A stretch of 64,000 bases of DNA from Azophilus sp963663395 (GCA_963663395.1 OY760226.1:2914001-2978000), one strand, 5' to 3'; shown: positions 44,228 to 53,533, counted from the first letter of the stretch. Made by a program: numbers and translations. Notes: generated by a model not told the origin, from the letters alone.

Positions 44228-44588
44228 TGTGCAGTCCTTCTGTTGATTCGCGGCTGTTAACCGATTTGTCAAATCCAGAGCGCCGCCCACATGAAGCTTC
44301 ACCTCATCCAGGGCCGGTACGTCTTCGGGCACCAGTTTTTCAATCGCGCTACCTTCATCGTAGATATAGCAAACTTCTCCGCGCAGTGTCTAACGGGAAG
44401 TCCGGATCGGCAGGTGCATAGGTCTACGTTCTGTCCGATAACCCCCACATGGCGTTGCCGCTGTGACGTCCGATACCGATTCAGGGCTGTCACCGCCGCT
44501 GGGCCTCGCGATTTTCCACGCCTGTCCGACAAGAGGCGTGGCGCTACGGTAGCTGCTACTTTCATGCAAATGGCAGCAGGAGACGAGC
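44228..44588. other. 361-base divergent intergenic region
   Basis: Gap between the VOC gene and the sulfatase gene, expected to hold both promoters. It includes a perfect 8-bp inverted repeat CCACGCCT (44516-44523) / AGGCGTGG (44534-44541) with 10 bases between, about 50 bases before the sulfatase start. No coding frame with family sequence was recognised. Confidence 0.45.
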
Positions 44589-46016
44589 ATGCCGCAGCCT
44601 TTTCGACAATTGAAAGCACTCCAACTGCTGATTCTTTCGGCACTCATTGCGACGATGTCGTCCGTCGCATTTGCCGCGGGAAGCGATGACAAACCCAACA
44701 TCGTACTTATCCTGATGGATAACTTCGGCTGGGGCGAGATCGGCGCCTACGGTGGCGGTGAGATGCGCGGCGCTCCGACGCCGAATATCGACAGCATTGC
44801 CCGTGATGGGCTGCGGTTGACGAACTACAACGTCGAAGCCGAGTGCGTACCTTCGCGTGCTTCCATGATGACCGGGCGTTACGGCATCCGGACCCGGCAG
44901 CGCCCGAGCGGGCCACCGCGCGGTGTCTGGTACGGGATCACGAAATGGGAAAAGACGCTTGCTGAAGTGCTGTCCGATGCAGGCTATACGTCTGCCATCT
45001 TCGGCAAGTGGCACCTTGGTGACACGGCAGGGCGGTTCCCTACCGACCAGGGTTTCGATGAGTGGATTGGCATCCCGCGCTCCTCGGACCGTGCATTCTG
45101 GCCAGACAGCAACAGTTACAATCCGAACGCCCATCCCGACGCCGTATTCACGCGAATCATGCGCGCAAAGCGCGGTGAGAAGCCAACGGAACACGAAGTC
45201 TTCGATCGCGAGAAACGTGCAACCATCGACAGGGAGATCACCGATCAATCCATCGACTTCATCAAGCGCAAGGCCGATGGCGACAAGCCGTTTTTCGTAT
45301 TCCTGTCCTACACGCAAACCCACGAGCCGGTTGACCCGCATCCCGACTACTACGGCAAGACCGGATATGGCAGCTTTGCCGACGTTCTCGCGCAAACCGA
45401 CGACTATGTTGGTGAGGTACTGAAGACACTCGAAGACCACGAACTGAAAGACAACACGATTGTCATCTTTACATCGGACAACGGCAGGGAAGGCATACCG
45501 CGGTCATTTGGTTTTACGGGGCCTTGGCGCGCAGGCATGTTCTCGCCGTATGAGGGCTCGTTGCGTGTGCCCTTCCTGATTCGGTGGCCGGGCAAGGTCC
45601 CGCAAGGCCGGGTATCCAACGAGATGATGCACGCGGTCGATCTGCTGCCGACGATGGCCGCGATCGTTGGTAGCGAGTTACCGGACGATCGCGTCTATGA
45701 CGGCGCCGATCAGGTCGCCTTCCTGAAGGGAGAGAGCAGCAAATCGGCACGCGAGTCGGTGGTCATCTATCTTGGCAACGTGCTGTTCGGCGTCAAGTGG
45801 CGCAACTGGAAATTGCTGCTCCGGGAAATGGATGAGGACACGTATGCGATACAGGAGATGGCATACCCCTCTGTTTACAATCTGATCGTTGATCCCAAGG
45901 AAGAAGTGCCGGAACTCAATTACCTGAACGACACCTGGGTCGACTTCCCGCTGTATCAGGTCCTGGAAGATCACGAGGCATCGATTGAGGAAGATCCCGG
46001 GGCGCCTGACCCATAG
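44589..46016 (+). CDS. type I sulfatase (arylsulfatase-like), exported
   Basis: A 475-residue enzyme with a signal peptide (LQLLILSALIATMSSVAFAA). The sulfatase signature ECVPSRASMMTGRYGIRT carries the cysteine (residue 86) that is converted to formylglycine; GKWHLGD is the second signature, and the first metal block is LILMDNFGWGEIGAYGG, with Asn where many relatives have the second Asp. FTSDNGREG supplies the late metal ligands. It would remove sulfate from a sulfated sugar or aromatic in the periplasm and needs a formylglycine-generating enzyme or anSME, neither seen in the window. Convergent with the selenoprotein gene. Confidence 0.95.
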   Translation: MPQPFRQLKALQLLILSALIATMSSVAFAAGSDDKPNIVLILMDNFGWGEIGAYGGGEMRGAPTPNIDSIARDGLRLTNYNVEAECVPSRASMMTGRYGIRTRQRPSGPPRGVWYGITKWEKTLAEVLSDAGYTSAIFGKWHLGDTAGRFPTDQGFDEWIGIPRSSDRAFWPDSNSYNPNAHPDAVFTRIMRAKRGEKPTEHEVFDREKRATIDREITDQSIDFIKRKADGDKPFFVFLSYTQTHEPVDPHPDYYGKTGYGSFADVLAQTDDYVGEVLKTLEDHELKDNTIVIFTSDNGREGIPRSFGFTGPWRAGMFSPYEGSLRVPFLIRWPGKVPQGRVSNEMMHAVDLLPTMAAIVGSELPDDRVYDGADQVAFLKGESSKSARESVVIYLGNVLFGVKWRNWKLLLREMDEDTYAIQEMAYPSVYNLIVDPKEEVPELNYLNDTWVDFPLYQVLEDHEASIEEDPGAPDP

Positions 46017-46082
46017 TTGCATTTTCGAACCACGTCTCCAAGTTGCGGAGCAACTTGATCGCGTCGCCGTCAGGCAATGCGC

Positions 46083-47309
46083 CTAGTCCTCGAACCGATG
46101 CAGCTGGCGCCTCGGCACGAGCCACACGGTGCCTAGCTGCTGGTGAATGTAGTCATTGCGGGTGAGGCAGAACCTGCGGACTTCGTCGAGCACGCGGGCC
46201 GCTGCGGTTTCGCCCCAGAACCACTCCTCGAGGCTGATGACGTCGGTGGCGCGGCCGGGTTGCGCCGTCACCGATTCGTTGTAGTAGGCCTTGAGATCCT
46301 CTGTGGCCATTTTCAGGGTCATACCCAGCGGTACCTCGGGCATGGGGTTGTCGGGCTCTTCGCCCCTGGCGAATGCGGTGATGAAGTCGATGACCGCTTC
46401 CGGTCGCAGGCCGGTGGAGTTCGCGGTGGTGCGCCGGCGCAGCCTGACGGCCTCGTCGTACCAGTTGCGCAGGCTCTCCGCTTCGCGCCGAAATGCGCTC
46501 AGAAGCCCGGGGCCGGCATCGAGCCGATCGATGTCGCCGGCGAAGCTCACGGGGCATGCCAGCGGGACTTCCGCGGGCGTCCCGGCCGGTTCGTCATCGG
46601 GGAAGTCTTCCAGTACCGGCCCGTGCGGCCGCTCCAGCAACTGCAGAGCCGCTCGAACCACCCGTGACTGGAAGGCGGCGTTGCCGGGTGCGCCGATGGG
46701 ACGTCCGAGTTCGAACGGCACCCAGAGCGCGCGCGGCGGCCGGATGCGCTCGGTGTGGTCGCGAATCAGGCTGATCTGCGTGGTGGCGATGCCAGCCGCC
46801 TCCAGATAGTGGCCGAGCGCGCCGACGGCACGCGTGCAGGCGGGTCAGACGGGAACCAGCAGGGCGGCATCGACGCGCTCGGCGTCCATGACACCGGCCA
46901 GCTCGCGCGCCCGTGCCTCGAGCCCATCGAAGTCGCCCAGCGCGCCCATGAATGAATAGTGATAGTCCGCCAGGCTGCCGATGGCCCCCGATTCGGCCAG
47001 TTCGCGCAGCCGGTCGAGCGGAAACGCGACGTTCCAGTCCATCTGAAAGCCGGTGCGATCGTAGTTGGTCGAGACGTGGCTCATCACCAGCTCCGTCGAC
47101 CGGGTGTCGGCCGGAATCAGGCGGAAGTCGGGGCTCCCGGGCGAAATGGGCCGGTCGCCCCTGCGATGCAGGCCGGCGGTCGAGATCAGCCCGACCTTGC
47201 GTTGCGTCAGCGGCGGGCCCGTCACCCAGGGCGCCGCATCAAAAGCCGGGCAAGGCGTCTCCAGGAAATGCCTCTGCAAGCGGGACGACAGGCGGTTGAG
47301 AACTACCAT
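46083..47309 (-). CDS. predicted selenoprotein, glycine/sarcosine/betaine/D-proline reductase component B family
   Basis: One frame of 408 residues containing a single internal TGA at 46845-46847 (codon 155). Reading the TGA as selenocysteine gives LLVPV-U-PACTRAVG: a U-x-x-C-T-R-x-x-G motif at exactly the place where GrdB/PrdB reductases carry their catalytic selenocysteine. The frame, spacing and sequence stay coherent on both sides (before: VGLISTAGLHRRGD, MDWNVAFPLDRL; after: GIATTQISLIRDHTERI and RALWVPFELGRP, typical of the family). A small GC-rich hairpin lies about 18 bases after the TGA, within the range of bacterial SECIS elements. Clostridial relatives reductively cleave glycine, betaine or proline; in an apparently aerobic proteobacterium the role is unknown. 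The alternative is a pseudogene by nonsense mutation, less likely given the position of the TGA. Confidence 0.82.
46818..46847 (-). promoter_or_regulatory. UGA codon and putative bacterial SECIS hairpin
   Basis: Read on the minus strand, the TGA (46847-46845) is followed by CCCGCCTGCACGCGTGCC, then GTC, then GGCGCG. GCC/GGC and CGC/GCG can pair around the GTC loop with a two-base bulge, placing a loop that starts with G 18 bases after the UGA, as required of bSECIS elements. The stem is short, so confidence rests mainly on the protein motif. Confidence 0.45.
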
Positions 47310-47369
47310 TAACGAAGGCCCGTTCTGCTGCGGCTTCGCCTCATCCTGCTTGCACGACCGGCAAGGCGG

Positions 47370-47870
47370 TCAGCTTGCGGGTTCAACAAGAAAGATGTGC
47401 ACGTTCTCCTGGCCGGGGGTGTGCCAGTCGGGATACTTTTCCAGAAAGGCCTGGTAAACCGGAGCCCTGATGCTTTCGTCATCGATGTGCCTGAGCGTCC
47501 GATCGAACAATCGATTCCCGATTTGCAATCGCACACGGGGGTCTCGCAGTACGTTCTGGTTCCAGGCTCTCTTGTCCGGGAAATTGCCCCCGCCGCGGTA
47601 GGAGGAGAACAAGTAGAAGTCGCCATCGTAGACCGCACACCATACGGTGACCGAGTGTGGAATTCCGTAGCTGGTATTGGTCTGCAGGAAAATTTCGCCG
47701 TACTGATTGGTGAAGTCCCAATCGGTTACGGGCTCGGTGACAAGTTCTCCGGCAAGCCACAGTCCCGGGCGCCCATCACGGGGCTCGAATCCGAAAATTC
47801 TCAGCGAGGCCAGTGCGACTACCAGCACCAGAACGAGGCCTATTCCTGTTATCTTCAGGTTCCTTTTCAT
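47370..47870 (-). CDS. membrane-anchored small protein, possible PNPOx-like split barrel
   Basis: A 166-residue protein starting with one hydrophobic helix (NLKITGIGLVLVLVVALASL, residues 4-23) that should anchor it in the inner membrane with the rest in the periplasm. The body has VTVWCAVYDGDFYLFSSYRG and DPRVRLQIGNRLFDRTL followed by VYQAFLEKYP, a pattern reminiscent of the flavin-binding split-barrel (pyridoxamine-phosphate-oxidase-like) families. This is a weak recognition and no function is given. ATG 47870 gives the clean N-terminus. It lies 60 bases upstream of the selenoprotein gene on the same strand and could be co-transcribed with it. Confidence 0.7.
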   Translation of the reverse strand: MKRNLKITGIGLVLVLVVALASLRIFGFEPRDGRPGLWLAGELVTEPVTDWDFTNQYGEIFLQTNTSYGIPHSVTVWCAVYDGDFYLFSSYRGGGNFPDKRAWNQNVLRDPRVRLQIGNRLFDRTLRHIDDESIRAPVYQAFLEKYPDWHTPGQENVHIFLVEPAS

Positions 47871-47931
47871 GGGGTCATTCCGTTCCGGCATCCGGTTTAT
47901 TCTACGAGAATCTTGCAGGGGAGGCGTTTCC

Positions 47932-48882
47932 GTGGCCGAGCGCAAGTCAAATTGGGGTTGGCGGCATTACTGGCGTGAGAATCGCCTGGCGGCCTGTGTG
48001 CCCGACAACCCGGATTCCGCCGCTGCTATCGAGGCGCACTGGGCCGGGTTCTTCGCGGAATTCCCCACGGGCACACGCGTGCTGGACATCGCTACCGGCA
48101 ACGGTGTGCTGCTGGTGTGGGGCGCGAGAGCCGCGCGCGCGGCAGGGCGCGAGTTGACGCTGACCGGTGTCGACCTTGCCGACATCGATCCGGCGCGCTT
48201 CCTGCCGGAGCACCGGGACGAGCTGGCGGCAGCGCGATTCATCGGCAGGACGGCGGCGGAGTCGCTGCCGTTTGCCGATGGCAGCTTCGATGTGGTGGTC
48301 TCGCAATACGGGCTCGAATATGCGGATCTCGAGCCCGCTTTGAGTGAATCTGCGCGCGTGCTGGCACCGGGCGGCCAACTGCATTGGCTGGCGCACGGCA
48401 GCGACAGCGCCGTGGTTGCCCAGGGTCGTGCCCAGCTCGTGGATATTGACCTGTTGCTGGGTTCCAAGGGTCCCTTTGCCGCGATGAAAACCTACACGAA
48501 GGCCCGTGCCCGCGGGCGCAAAGTGAGTCGCGCGACGCGCGAACTCACCGAGGCCCTGCGCTCGGCGGAAGCACACTGCGCCGCCAATCCGCCCGCCACG
48601 CTGGTGCAGCAACTCTGCGGCGGTATCCTCGACACGGCCAATCAATTCGAAAAGTACCGCCCCGCAGACGTGGAGCGTTGGCTGGAGGAAAACCTCAAAC
48701 GCCTGCGCGGCCAACGGCAGCGGTCCCGCGACCTGGTGGCAGCGTGCCTGTCCAAGAGCCGTCTCGCACGAGTCGAGCAGGCCTTCGGAGCGGAGCCCTG
48801 GTCAGACGCGGGGATTTCTTCGCTCAATGTGGGTTCAGCAGGTAATTCCGTCGGGCAGCTCATTCACGCCGTCAGGCTCTGA
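47932..48882 (+). CDS. class I SAM-dependent methyltransferase
   Basis: A 316-residue protein. GTG at 47932 follows CAGGGGAGG at good spacing and is preferred over an ATG further upstream. SAM-binding motif I is VLDIATGNGVLLVWGA, motif II GVDLADID, the acidic post-motif region AESLPFADGSFDVVVSQYGLEY, then ARVLAPGGQLHWLAH. The C-terminal third (residues about 190-316) is helical and not recognised. Substrate unknown. Divergent from the membrane-anchored protein with only about 60 bases between, so their promoters overlap. Confidence 0.9.
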   Translation: MAERKSNWGWRHYWRENRLAACVPDNPDSAAAIEAHWAGFFAEFPTGTRVLDIATGNGVLLVWGARAARAAGRELTLTGVDLADIDPARFLPEHRDELAAARFIGRTAAESLPFADGSFDVVVSQYGLEYADLEPALSESARVLAPGGQLHWLAHGSDSAVVAQGRAQLVDIDLLLGSKGPFAAMKTYTKARARGRKVSRATRELTEALRSAEAHCAANPPATLVQQLCGGILDTANQFEKYRPADVERWLEENLKRLRGQRQRSRDLVAACLSKSRLARVEQAFGAEPWSDAGISSLNVGSAGNSVGQLIHAVRL

Positions 48883-48967
48883 GCGAAATAGAGAAAGCGT
48901 TGAGGAAGAATCCGGTTTCGGTGGAACCGGCTTTTCCGGCAGGCTGCGGGAATTCCGGTGCCGGCCG

Positions 48968-49032
48968 CACCTGTTCCTGAGTGAACGTAGCGAGGTCGGC
49001 AAGAGCTGGCAAGAGTAGTGAAAGCGCAGGGC
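48968..49032. repeat. dispersed intergenic repeat, copy 2
   Basis: Lies between the convergent methyltransferase and peptidase genes. Shares a series of words with 21434-21494 (ACCTGTTC, TGAACGT, GCGAGG, GGCAAGAG, TAGTGAAA). GGCAAGAG occurs twice here. The start CCGGCCGCACCTGTTC also matches the left arm and loop of the hairpin at 34767. Confidence 0.5.
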
Positions 49033-49045
49033 GTGCTCGCAGTCG

Positions 49046-50485
49046 TTACCGCACCAGGTGAAAGCTGCTCTGGCGCCGGAAAACCCAGTGCCGCGCTCCC
49101 GCGCTGTCGAGGTACGCTTCCTCTTCCTGGCGGCAACTGGCCGGTTTGCCGTCCCATTCGGGGATCGGCGCGGTCGCCTGCAGTTCGATCGAGTGCCAGG
49201 TGGAGGACAGCAGCAGCGCTTCGCCGCGCACCGGCACCCCTTCCTGGCCGTCCCAGCGGCCGATCAGTGGGCCCGCGCCATGTCCGTGATCGCCGATGGG
49301 GTGCGTGTAGACGGTGCCGTCGATGCCTTCTTCCCGCATCTGCGCCAACGTATTGGCGAGAATTGCGTTGCCGGTCATCCCCGGCTCCATGTGGTGCAGC
49401 AGAATGTCCTGCAGCCGATTGGAACCGGCCAGGCATTGGCGCAGGCCCTCGGGTACCTCGAGTTCCCCTTCGCGCAGTACGTAACCGAGGTGCTGGGTGT
49501 CGGTGTGCAGGTTGAGCGCAACGACGCCGAAGTCGGTCCAGAGCAGGTCGCCGCGCTCGATCGTTACCGCACCGTCTGTGGGTACTGCGCCTGCCCGCTG
49601 TACGTCCACGTTGGGCTGGAACCAGGTCGTGTAGCCGAGGCCCTGCAGGCGCTCAAGCATCCACCACTCCACGTCCTCGACGGTCGTTTCCCCGGGGGTG
49701 ATCACGGCATCGGAAAACGCCTCCGCGATGATCGCGTGCACCGTCTCCTGGATATTCCGGTAACGGGGCAGCATCTCCGGAATCCTGAGCGCGATGTAGT
49801 TCATGGCCAGGCGCGGCTCGCGCCTGACGCGCCGCAGCAGTTCCGCGCCCAGCGCCGCCTCCAGCGCCTCGCGCTCGCCCGCGTGCAGCCCATCGGAGAA
49901 TGCCCACTCGGTGTCTATGTTGAGGACGATGTTCTCGGGGTCGCGCTCCTCGATCAGTTCGCGAAGCAGAAGCCACTGCTCGTCGCCCACCAGTTCCGCC
50001 GTGGGCCGGGTGGGGGCGGGGCGGGTCGAGCGATAGGCCTGAAATAGCCCGCCCTGGCTGGTTCCCCCCAGGGCCAGGCGTTCGACGCTGCCGTCCTCCT
50101 GGCGGGTAAAGACGTAGATCGAGCGCCGCCGCGCGGCGTAGGTGGTGGGCGAAGTGATCGACCAGAACACGGGGTCTTCCGCATACTCGCGCATCGACAG
50201 GATCCACATGCGCACCTCGTACTCGGCCATGAGCCGGGGCAGCACGTTTTCCAGGCGCAGTGTCAGCCAATCCTGCCGCTCTGCTGCCTGCTCCCGCAGG
50301 GTCGGCAGTGGATGGACGCGTGCCGGCACGTCAGCGGGGATATAGACGGGCTTGTCGGCAACCAGATCGCCGGTTGCGGAGGTAGCCATGGCCAAGATCA
50401 GAAACGCCACGCCCTGGCAGCGCCGCCGGGCCTGGCGACGCGCGTGCCGGCCGGGCCAGATACAACTGCAGTGCCCGTTTTTCAC
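49046..50485 (-). CDS. exported M24-family metallopeptidase (Xaa-Pro aminopeptidase-like)
   Basis: About 479 residues. The catalytic pita-bread domain is C-terminal: first metal Asp in LLWTDFGVVAL, second in HTDTQHLGYVL, His in IGDHGHGAGPL, and the Glu ligands in LLLSSTWHSIELQA and a preceding GEALLLS region. The N-terminal half (PENIVLNIDTEWAFSDG) is the creatinase-like domain. A hydrophobic stretch GVAFLILAMATSATG near the N-terminus suggests export; the exact start is uncertain (GTG 50485 given; ATG-like starts to 50593 exist). It is divergent from a TonB receptor; together they could take up proline-containing peptides. Confidence 0.88.
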   Translation of the reverse strand: MKNGHCSCIWPGRHARRQARRRCQGVAFLILAMATSATGDLVADKPVYIPADVPARVHPLPTLREQAAERQDWLTLRLENVLPRLMAEYEVRMWILSMREYAEDPVFWSITSPTTYAARRRSIYVFTRQEDGSVERLALGGTSQGGLFQAYRSTRPAPTRPTAELVGDEQWLLLRELIEERDPENIVLNIDTEWAFSDGLHAGEREALEAALGAELLRRVRREPRLAMNYIALRIPEMLPRYRNIQETVHAIIAEAFSDAVITPGETTVEDVEWWMLERLQGLGYTTWFQPNVDVQRAGAVPTDGAVTIERGDLLWTDFGVVALNLHTDTQHLGYVLREGELEVPEGLRQCLAGSNRLQDILLHHMEPGMTGNAILANTLAQMREEGIDGTVYTHPIGDHGHGAGPLIGRWDGQEGVPVRGEALLLSSTWHSIELQATAPIPEWDGKPASCRQEEEAYLDSAGARHWVFRRQSSFHLVR

Positions 50486-50638
50486 CGGTTCGTGACCCTC
50501 GGCGAGTCTCCGGGAAGACCTTGGAATTTGTGCGCACCGCGGACATCCGTTCCGGTTGTGCGTGCCTTCTGTGTTACCATCCGTTGCGTTCACCGACGGC
50601 GATTATTCGCTTTCGTACCATGTTGAAGGAGAGACATC

Positions 50639-53533
50639 ATGAGAACGGTTATACCCCTTTCTGCACTCGCCGTACTAGCCCTGACTCTGGCGGTCATACC
50701 ACCGGAAATGGCATTCGGCGAGGAGGCCGAGTCCATCGAAGAGGTGGTCGTCACGGGTTCGCGCATCCGGCGCGATCCCCTGAACGAACCGACCGCCGTG
50801 ATGGAACTGGGCCGGGACGACCTGGTCAATTCCGGGTTCACGAACCTGGGCGATGCGCTGCAGAACCTGCCCATTGCCGGGTCGGCGCCGAATTCGCAGT
50901 TCAACATTCCGGGCAACCAGGGCTTTCCCCAGGACGGGGCGGGCATAGGCGCCGGTTCGGTGCAACTGTCGCTGCGCAACCTGAAGTCCATCCGCACCCT
51001 GATCCTGGTGGACGGACGCCGCTGGATCGCCGGCGCCTCCGCGTCGGGCGTGCCGGGCACCGTGGACCTCAACTCGCTGCCGGACAACATGGTCAACCGC
51101 ATCGAGATACTGCAGGACGGGGCCTCGGCGATTTACGGGTCGGACGCGATCGGCGGCGTGGTCAACATCATCACCGACCGTAATTTCAGCGGTTTCGAGG
51201 CGGATGTGCAGACCGGCGAGTACCTGTCGCACAACGACGGCGCGTCGACCTCGGCCGGCATCAAGTTCGGCGGCGGCAACGACCGCTCGCACTTCGTGGT
51301 GAGCGCGGGCTACCGGGACGAGCGGGGCATCGAGACGGCGGGCCGCAATCGCTCGGCGTTTCCGAATCCGTTTGCGACCACGTGCGACGTACCCGGGTCC
51401 TATTGTTCCTCGTTCACACCCCAGGGACGCTTTATTCTGGGTCCGGCTCTTGGCGGCGCGAGCATCACCCTGAACGACGGTGTGTTGAACGACGGCGGCG
51501 CCAACAAACCCGTGTTCAACCCGGACAATCCGGCCTCCGGCGACTTTCACGCTTTCACCGCCGCAGACCGGTTCAACTACAACGGGCCGGGGTTCAACTT
51601 CCTGCGCACGCCCAACGAGCGGGTGAACATCTTCGCGAGCGCCCGTCACCTGCTCACCGACCGGGTCGAGGTGTTCGGCACCTTCTCCTATACGAACCGG
51701 TCGTCCCACACCAAGGCAGCGCCCGAACCGCTCTATCTCGGCAGCGGAGCGGGTAACCCCATCCTCGAGAATTTCTTTGTCTCGAAGGACAACCCCTACA
51801 ACCCGTTCGGCGTCGACCTGTCCCTGGCCGATGGCACCATGGCGTTCATCGGCCGCCGCCCGCTGGAATCCGGCGGCCGCCTGTTCTTCCAGGATACCGA
51901 CACCTATTTCGCCACCATCGGCGTCCAGGGTGACCTCGACTTCGGTGAGCGCACGATTTTCTGGGAACTGTACGGCAGCTACGGCGACAACCAGGGTTTC
52001 CAGGAGAAGGAAAACTCCCACAACGGCGCCAAACTGCTGACCGCGCTGGGCGATCCGGCCATCTGCGCCGCGACGCCCGGGTGTGTGCCGTTCAACATTT
52101 TTGGCGGCCAGGGCCCCGACGGCCAGGGTTCGATCACTCCGGCAATGCGCGAGTGGGTCACCTACACCCAGCGCGATTACAGCGAACAGACGCTGAAGAA
52201 CTTCGCGTTCAACTTCTCCGGCGAGATTTTCTCGTTGCCGGCGGGCGACGTGGGCTTCGCCGCGGGCATCGAGTACCGGGATCATGACGGTTCGTTCCGT
52301 CCCGACCCCATTGCTGCCAGCGGCGACACCGCGGGCATCCCGTCGGGCCCCACAGACGGCGATTTCGACGTCACGGAGTATTACGGCGAGTTGAGCGTCC
52401 CGCTGGTCGACAACGGCAGCCAGTACTGGGAACTGAACGGTGCGGTACGGGCTTCCGACTACAGCAGCTTCGGCTCCGAGGTGACATACAAGGTCAGCAC
52501 GCTGTTCCAGCCCGTCGAACAGATCTCGCTGCGCGGGTCCTACTCCACGGGGTTCCGGGCACCGTACATCGGTGAACTGTTCGGCGGCGCGGCGCGAGAG
52601 GACTTCACCTTCCAGGACCCCTGCACCGACGTGCTCGGCCTCGTAGGCTCGGCCAACGGCGGCCGCGATGCCCCGGCGCCGGGCAACATCATGAGCAACT
52701 GCGCGGCCCTCGGTGTGCCCACTTCCTACGTGCAGCCGAATCCGAGCCTGAACGCGATCTCGGCGGGCAACGAGAATCTCGACCCGGAAACGTCGGACAG
52801 CTTCACGGTGGGCGCCGTCTGGGGTGCGAGTTTCGATACCGGCTGGATCGCCCGGCTGACGGCATCGGTCGACTACTATGACCTGCAGATCGACGACGCC
52901 ATTCAAGGCCTCAACCCAAGCGATGTGCTGGTTGCCTGCGTCGATACGCTCGATGCACAGTTCTGCAACCTGACGCCGCGGTCTTCGAACGGCGTGCTGG
53001 GCGTCATAGACAACCAGTTGCAGAACATCGGCGGTATCGATTCGTCCGGTTTCGATGTGGCTGTGGCCTACAGCAGCCCGGACTGGCCCATCGGGCAGAT
53101 CGGCATTACGTTCAACGCCACCTTCCTCAGCGACTACAAGGAAACGACGGAAAACATCGACGGCAGCGAAACGGTGTCCGACCTGACCGGCACCCACACC
53201 AACGAAACCTTCCAGCGGGCGTTTCCGGACCTGCGCTGGGTCACCACCGTCGACTGGGCAAAGAATCGCTGGTCCGGAACCATGTCTTTTCGCTGGACCG
53301 ACTCGATGATTCTTTCCGGCGACAACAAGGTGGATTCCGCCATGTTCACCGACCTGCGCGTTAGCTACAGCCCCGCTTTGCTGGGCGACGGCATCACGGT
53401 CACGGTCGGTTTCAACAACGTATTCGCCGAGAGCCCTCCAGTCTGCTTCCCCTGTGGCGTAATCGGCACGAGCCAGGTGGTGCACGACCTGCCTGGCCGC
53501 GTTGGGTACCTCCGTCTGGGCTACCGGCGGTAG
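50639..53533 (+). CDS. TonB-dependent outer-membrane receptor
   Basis: A 964-residue receptor; GAAGGAGAG lies just before the ATG. Signal peptide LSALAVLALTLAVIPPEMAFG; plug begins EEVVVTGSRIRRDPLNEPT and continues IRTLILVDGRRWIAG, NRIEILQDGASAIYGSDAIGG; the barrel ends GRVGYLRLGYRR. It belongs to the same VTGSRIRRD group as the receptor at 31803, but its G+C content is high like the flanking DNA (45 of 60 bases from 52021). Divergent from the M24 peptidase with about 150 bases between. It is followed by a clear terminator. Confidence 0.95.
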   Translation: MRTVIPLSALAVLALTLAVIPPEMAFGEEAESIEEVVVTGSRIRRDPLNEPTAVMELGRDDLVNSGFTNLGDALQNLPIAGSAPNSQFNIPGNQGFPQDGAGIGAGSVQLSLRNLKSIRTLILVDGRRWIAGASASGVPGTVDLNSLPDNMVNRIEILQDGASAIYGSDAIGGVVNIITDRNFSGFEADVQTGEYLSHNDGASTSAGIKFGGGNDRSHFVVSAGYRDERGIETAGRNRSAFPNPFATTCDVPGSYCSSFTPQGRFILGPALGGASITLNDGVLNDGGANKPVFNPDNPASGDFHAFTAADRFNYNGPGFNFLRTPNERVNIFASARHLLTDRVEVFGTFSYTNRSSHTKAAPEPLYLGSGAGNPILENFFVSKDNPYNPFGVDLSLADGTMAFIGRRPLESGGRLFFQDTDTYFATIGVQGDLDFGERTIFWELYGSYGDNQGFQEKENSHNGAKLLTALGDPAICAATPGCVPFNIFGGQGPDGQGSITPAMREWVTYTQRDYSEQTLKNFAFNFSGEIFSLPAGDVGFAAGIEYRDHDGSFRPDPIAASGDTAGIPSGPTDGDFDVTEYYGELSVPLVDNGSQYWELNGAVRASDYSSFGSEVTYKVSTLFQPVEQISLRGSYSTGFRAPYIGELFGGAAREDFTFQDPCTDVLGLVGSANGGRDAPAPGNIMSNCAALGVPTSYVQPNPSLNAISAGNENLDPETSDSFTVGAVWGASFDTGWIARLTASVDYYDLQIDDAIQGLNPSDVLVACVDTLDAQFCNLTPRSSNGVLGVIDNQLQNIGGIDSSGFDVAVAYSSPDWPIGQIGITFNATFLSDYKETTENIDGSETVSDLTGTHTNETFQRAFPDLRWVTTVDWAKNRWSGTMSFRWTDSMILSGDNKVDSAMFTDLRVSYSPALLGDGITVTVGFNNVFAESPPVCFPCGVIGTSQVVHDLPGRVGYLRLGYRR

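Noticed and set aside
44291..44689. Small plus-strand frame before and overlapping the sulfatase
   Set aside because: It runs into the sulfatase in another frame, is Arg/Cys/Thr-rich and lacks any recognised motif.
46083..46721. Calling the part after the TGA a separate gene starting at GTG 46721
   Set aside because: There is no ribosome-binding site, and the family sequence continues unbroken through the TGA from the upstream part.
50675..53485. Long antisense open frame (over 900 codons) opposite the TonB receptor
   Set aside because: It mirrors the codons of the receptor in G+C-rich DNA, has no recognisable domain, and the receptor frame is unmistakable.
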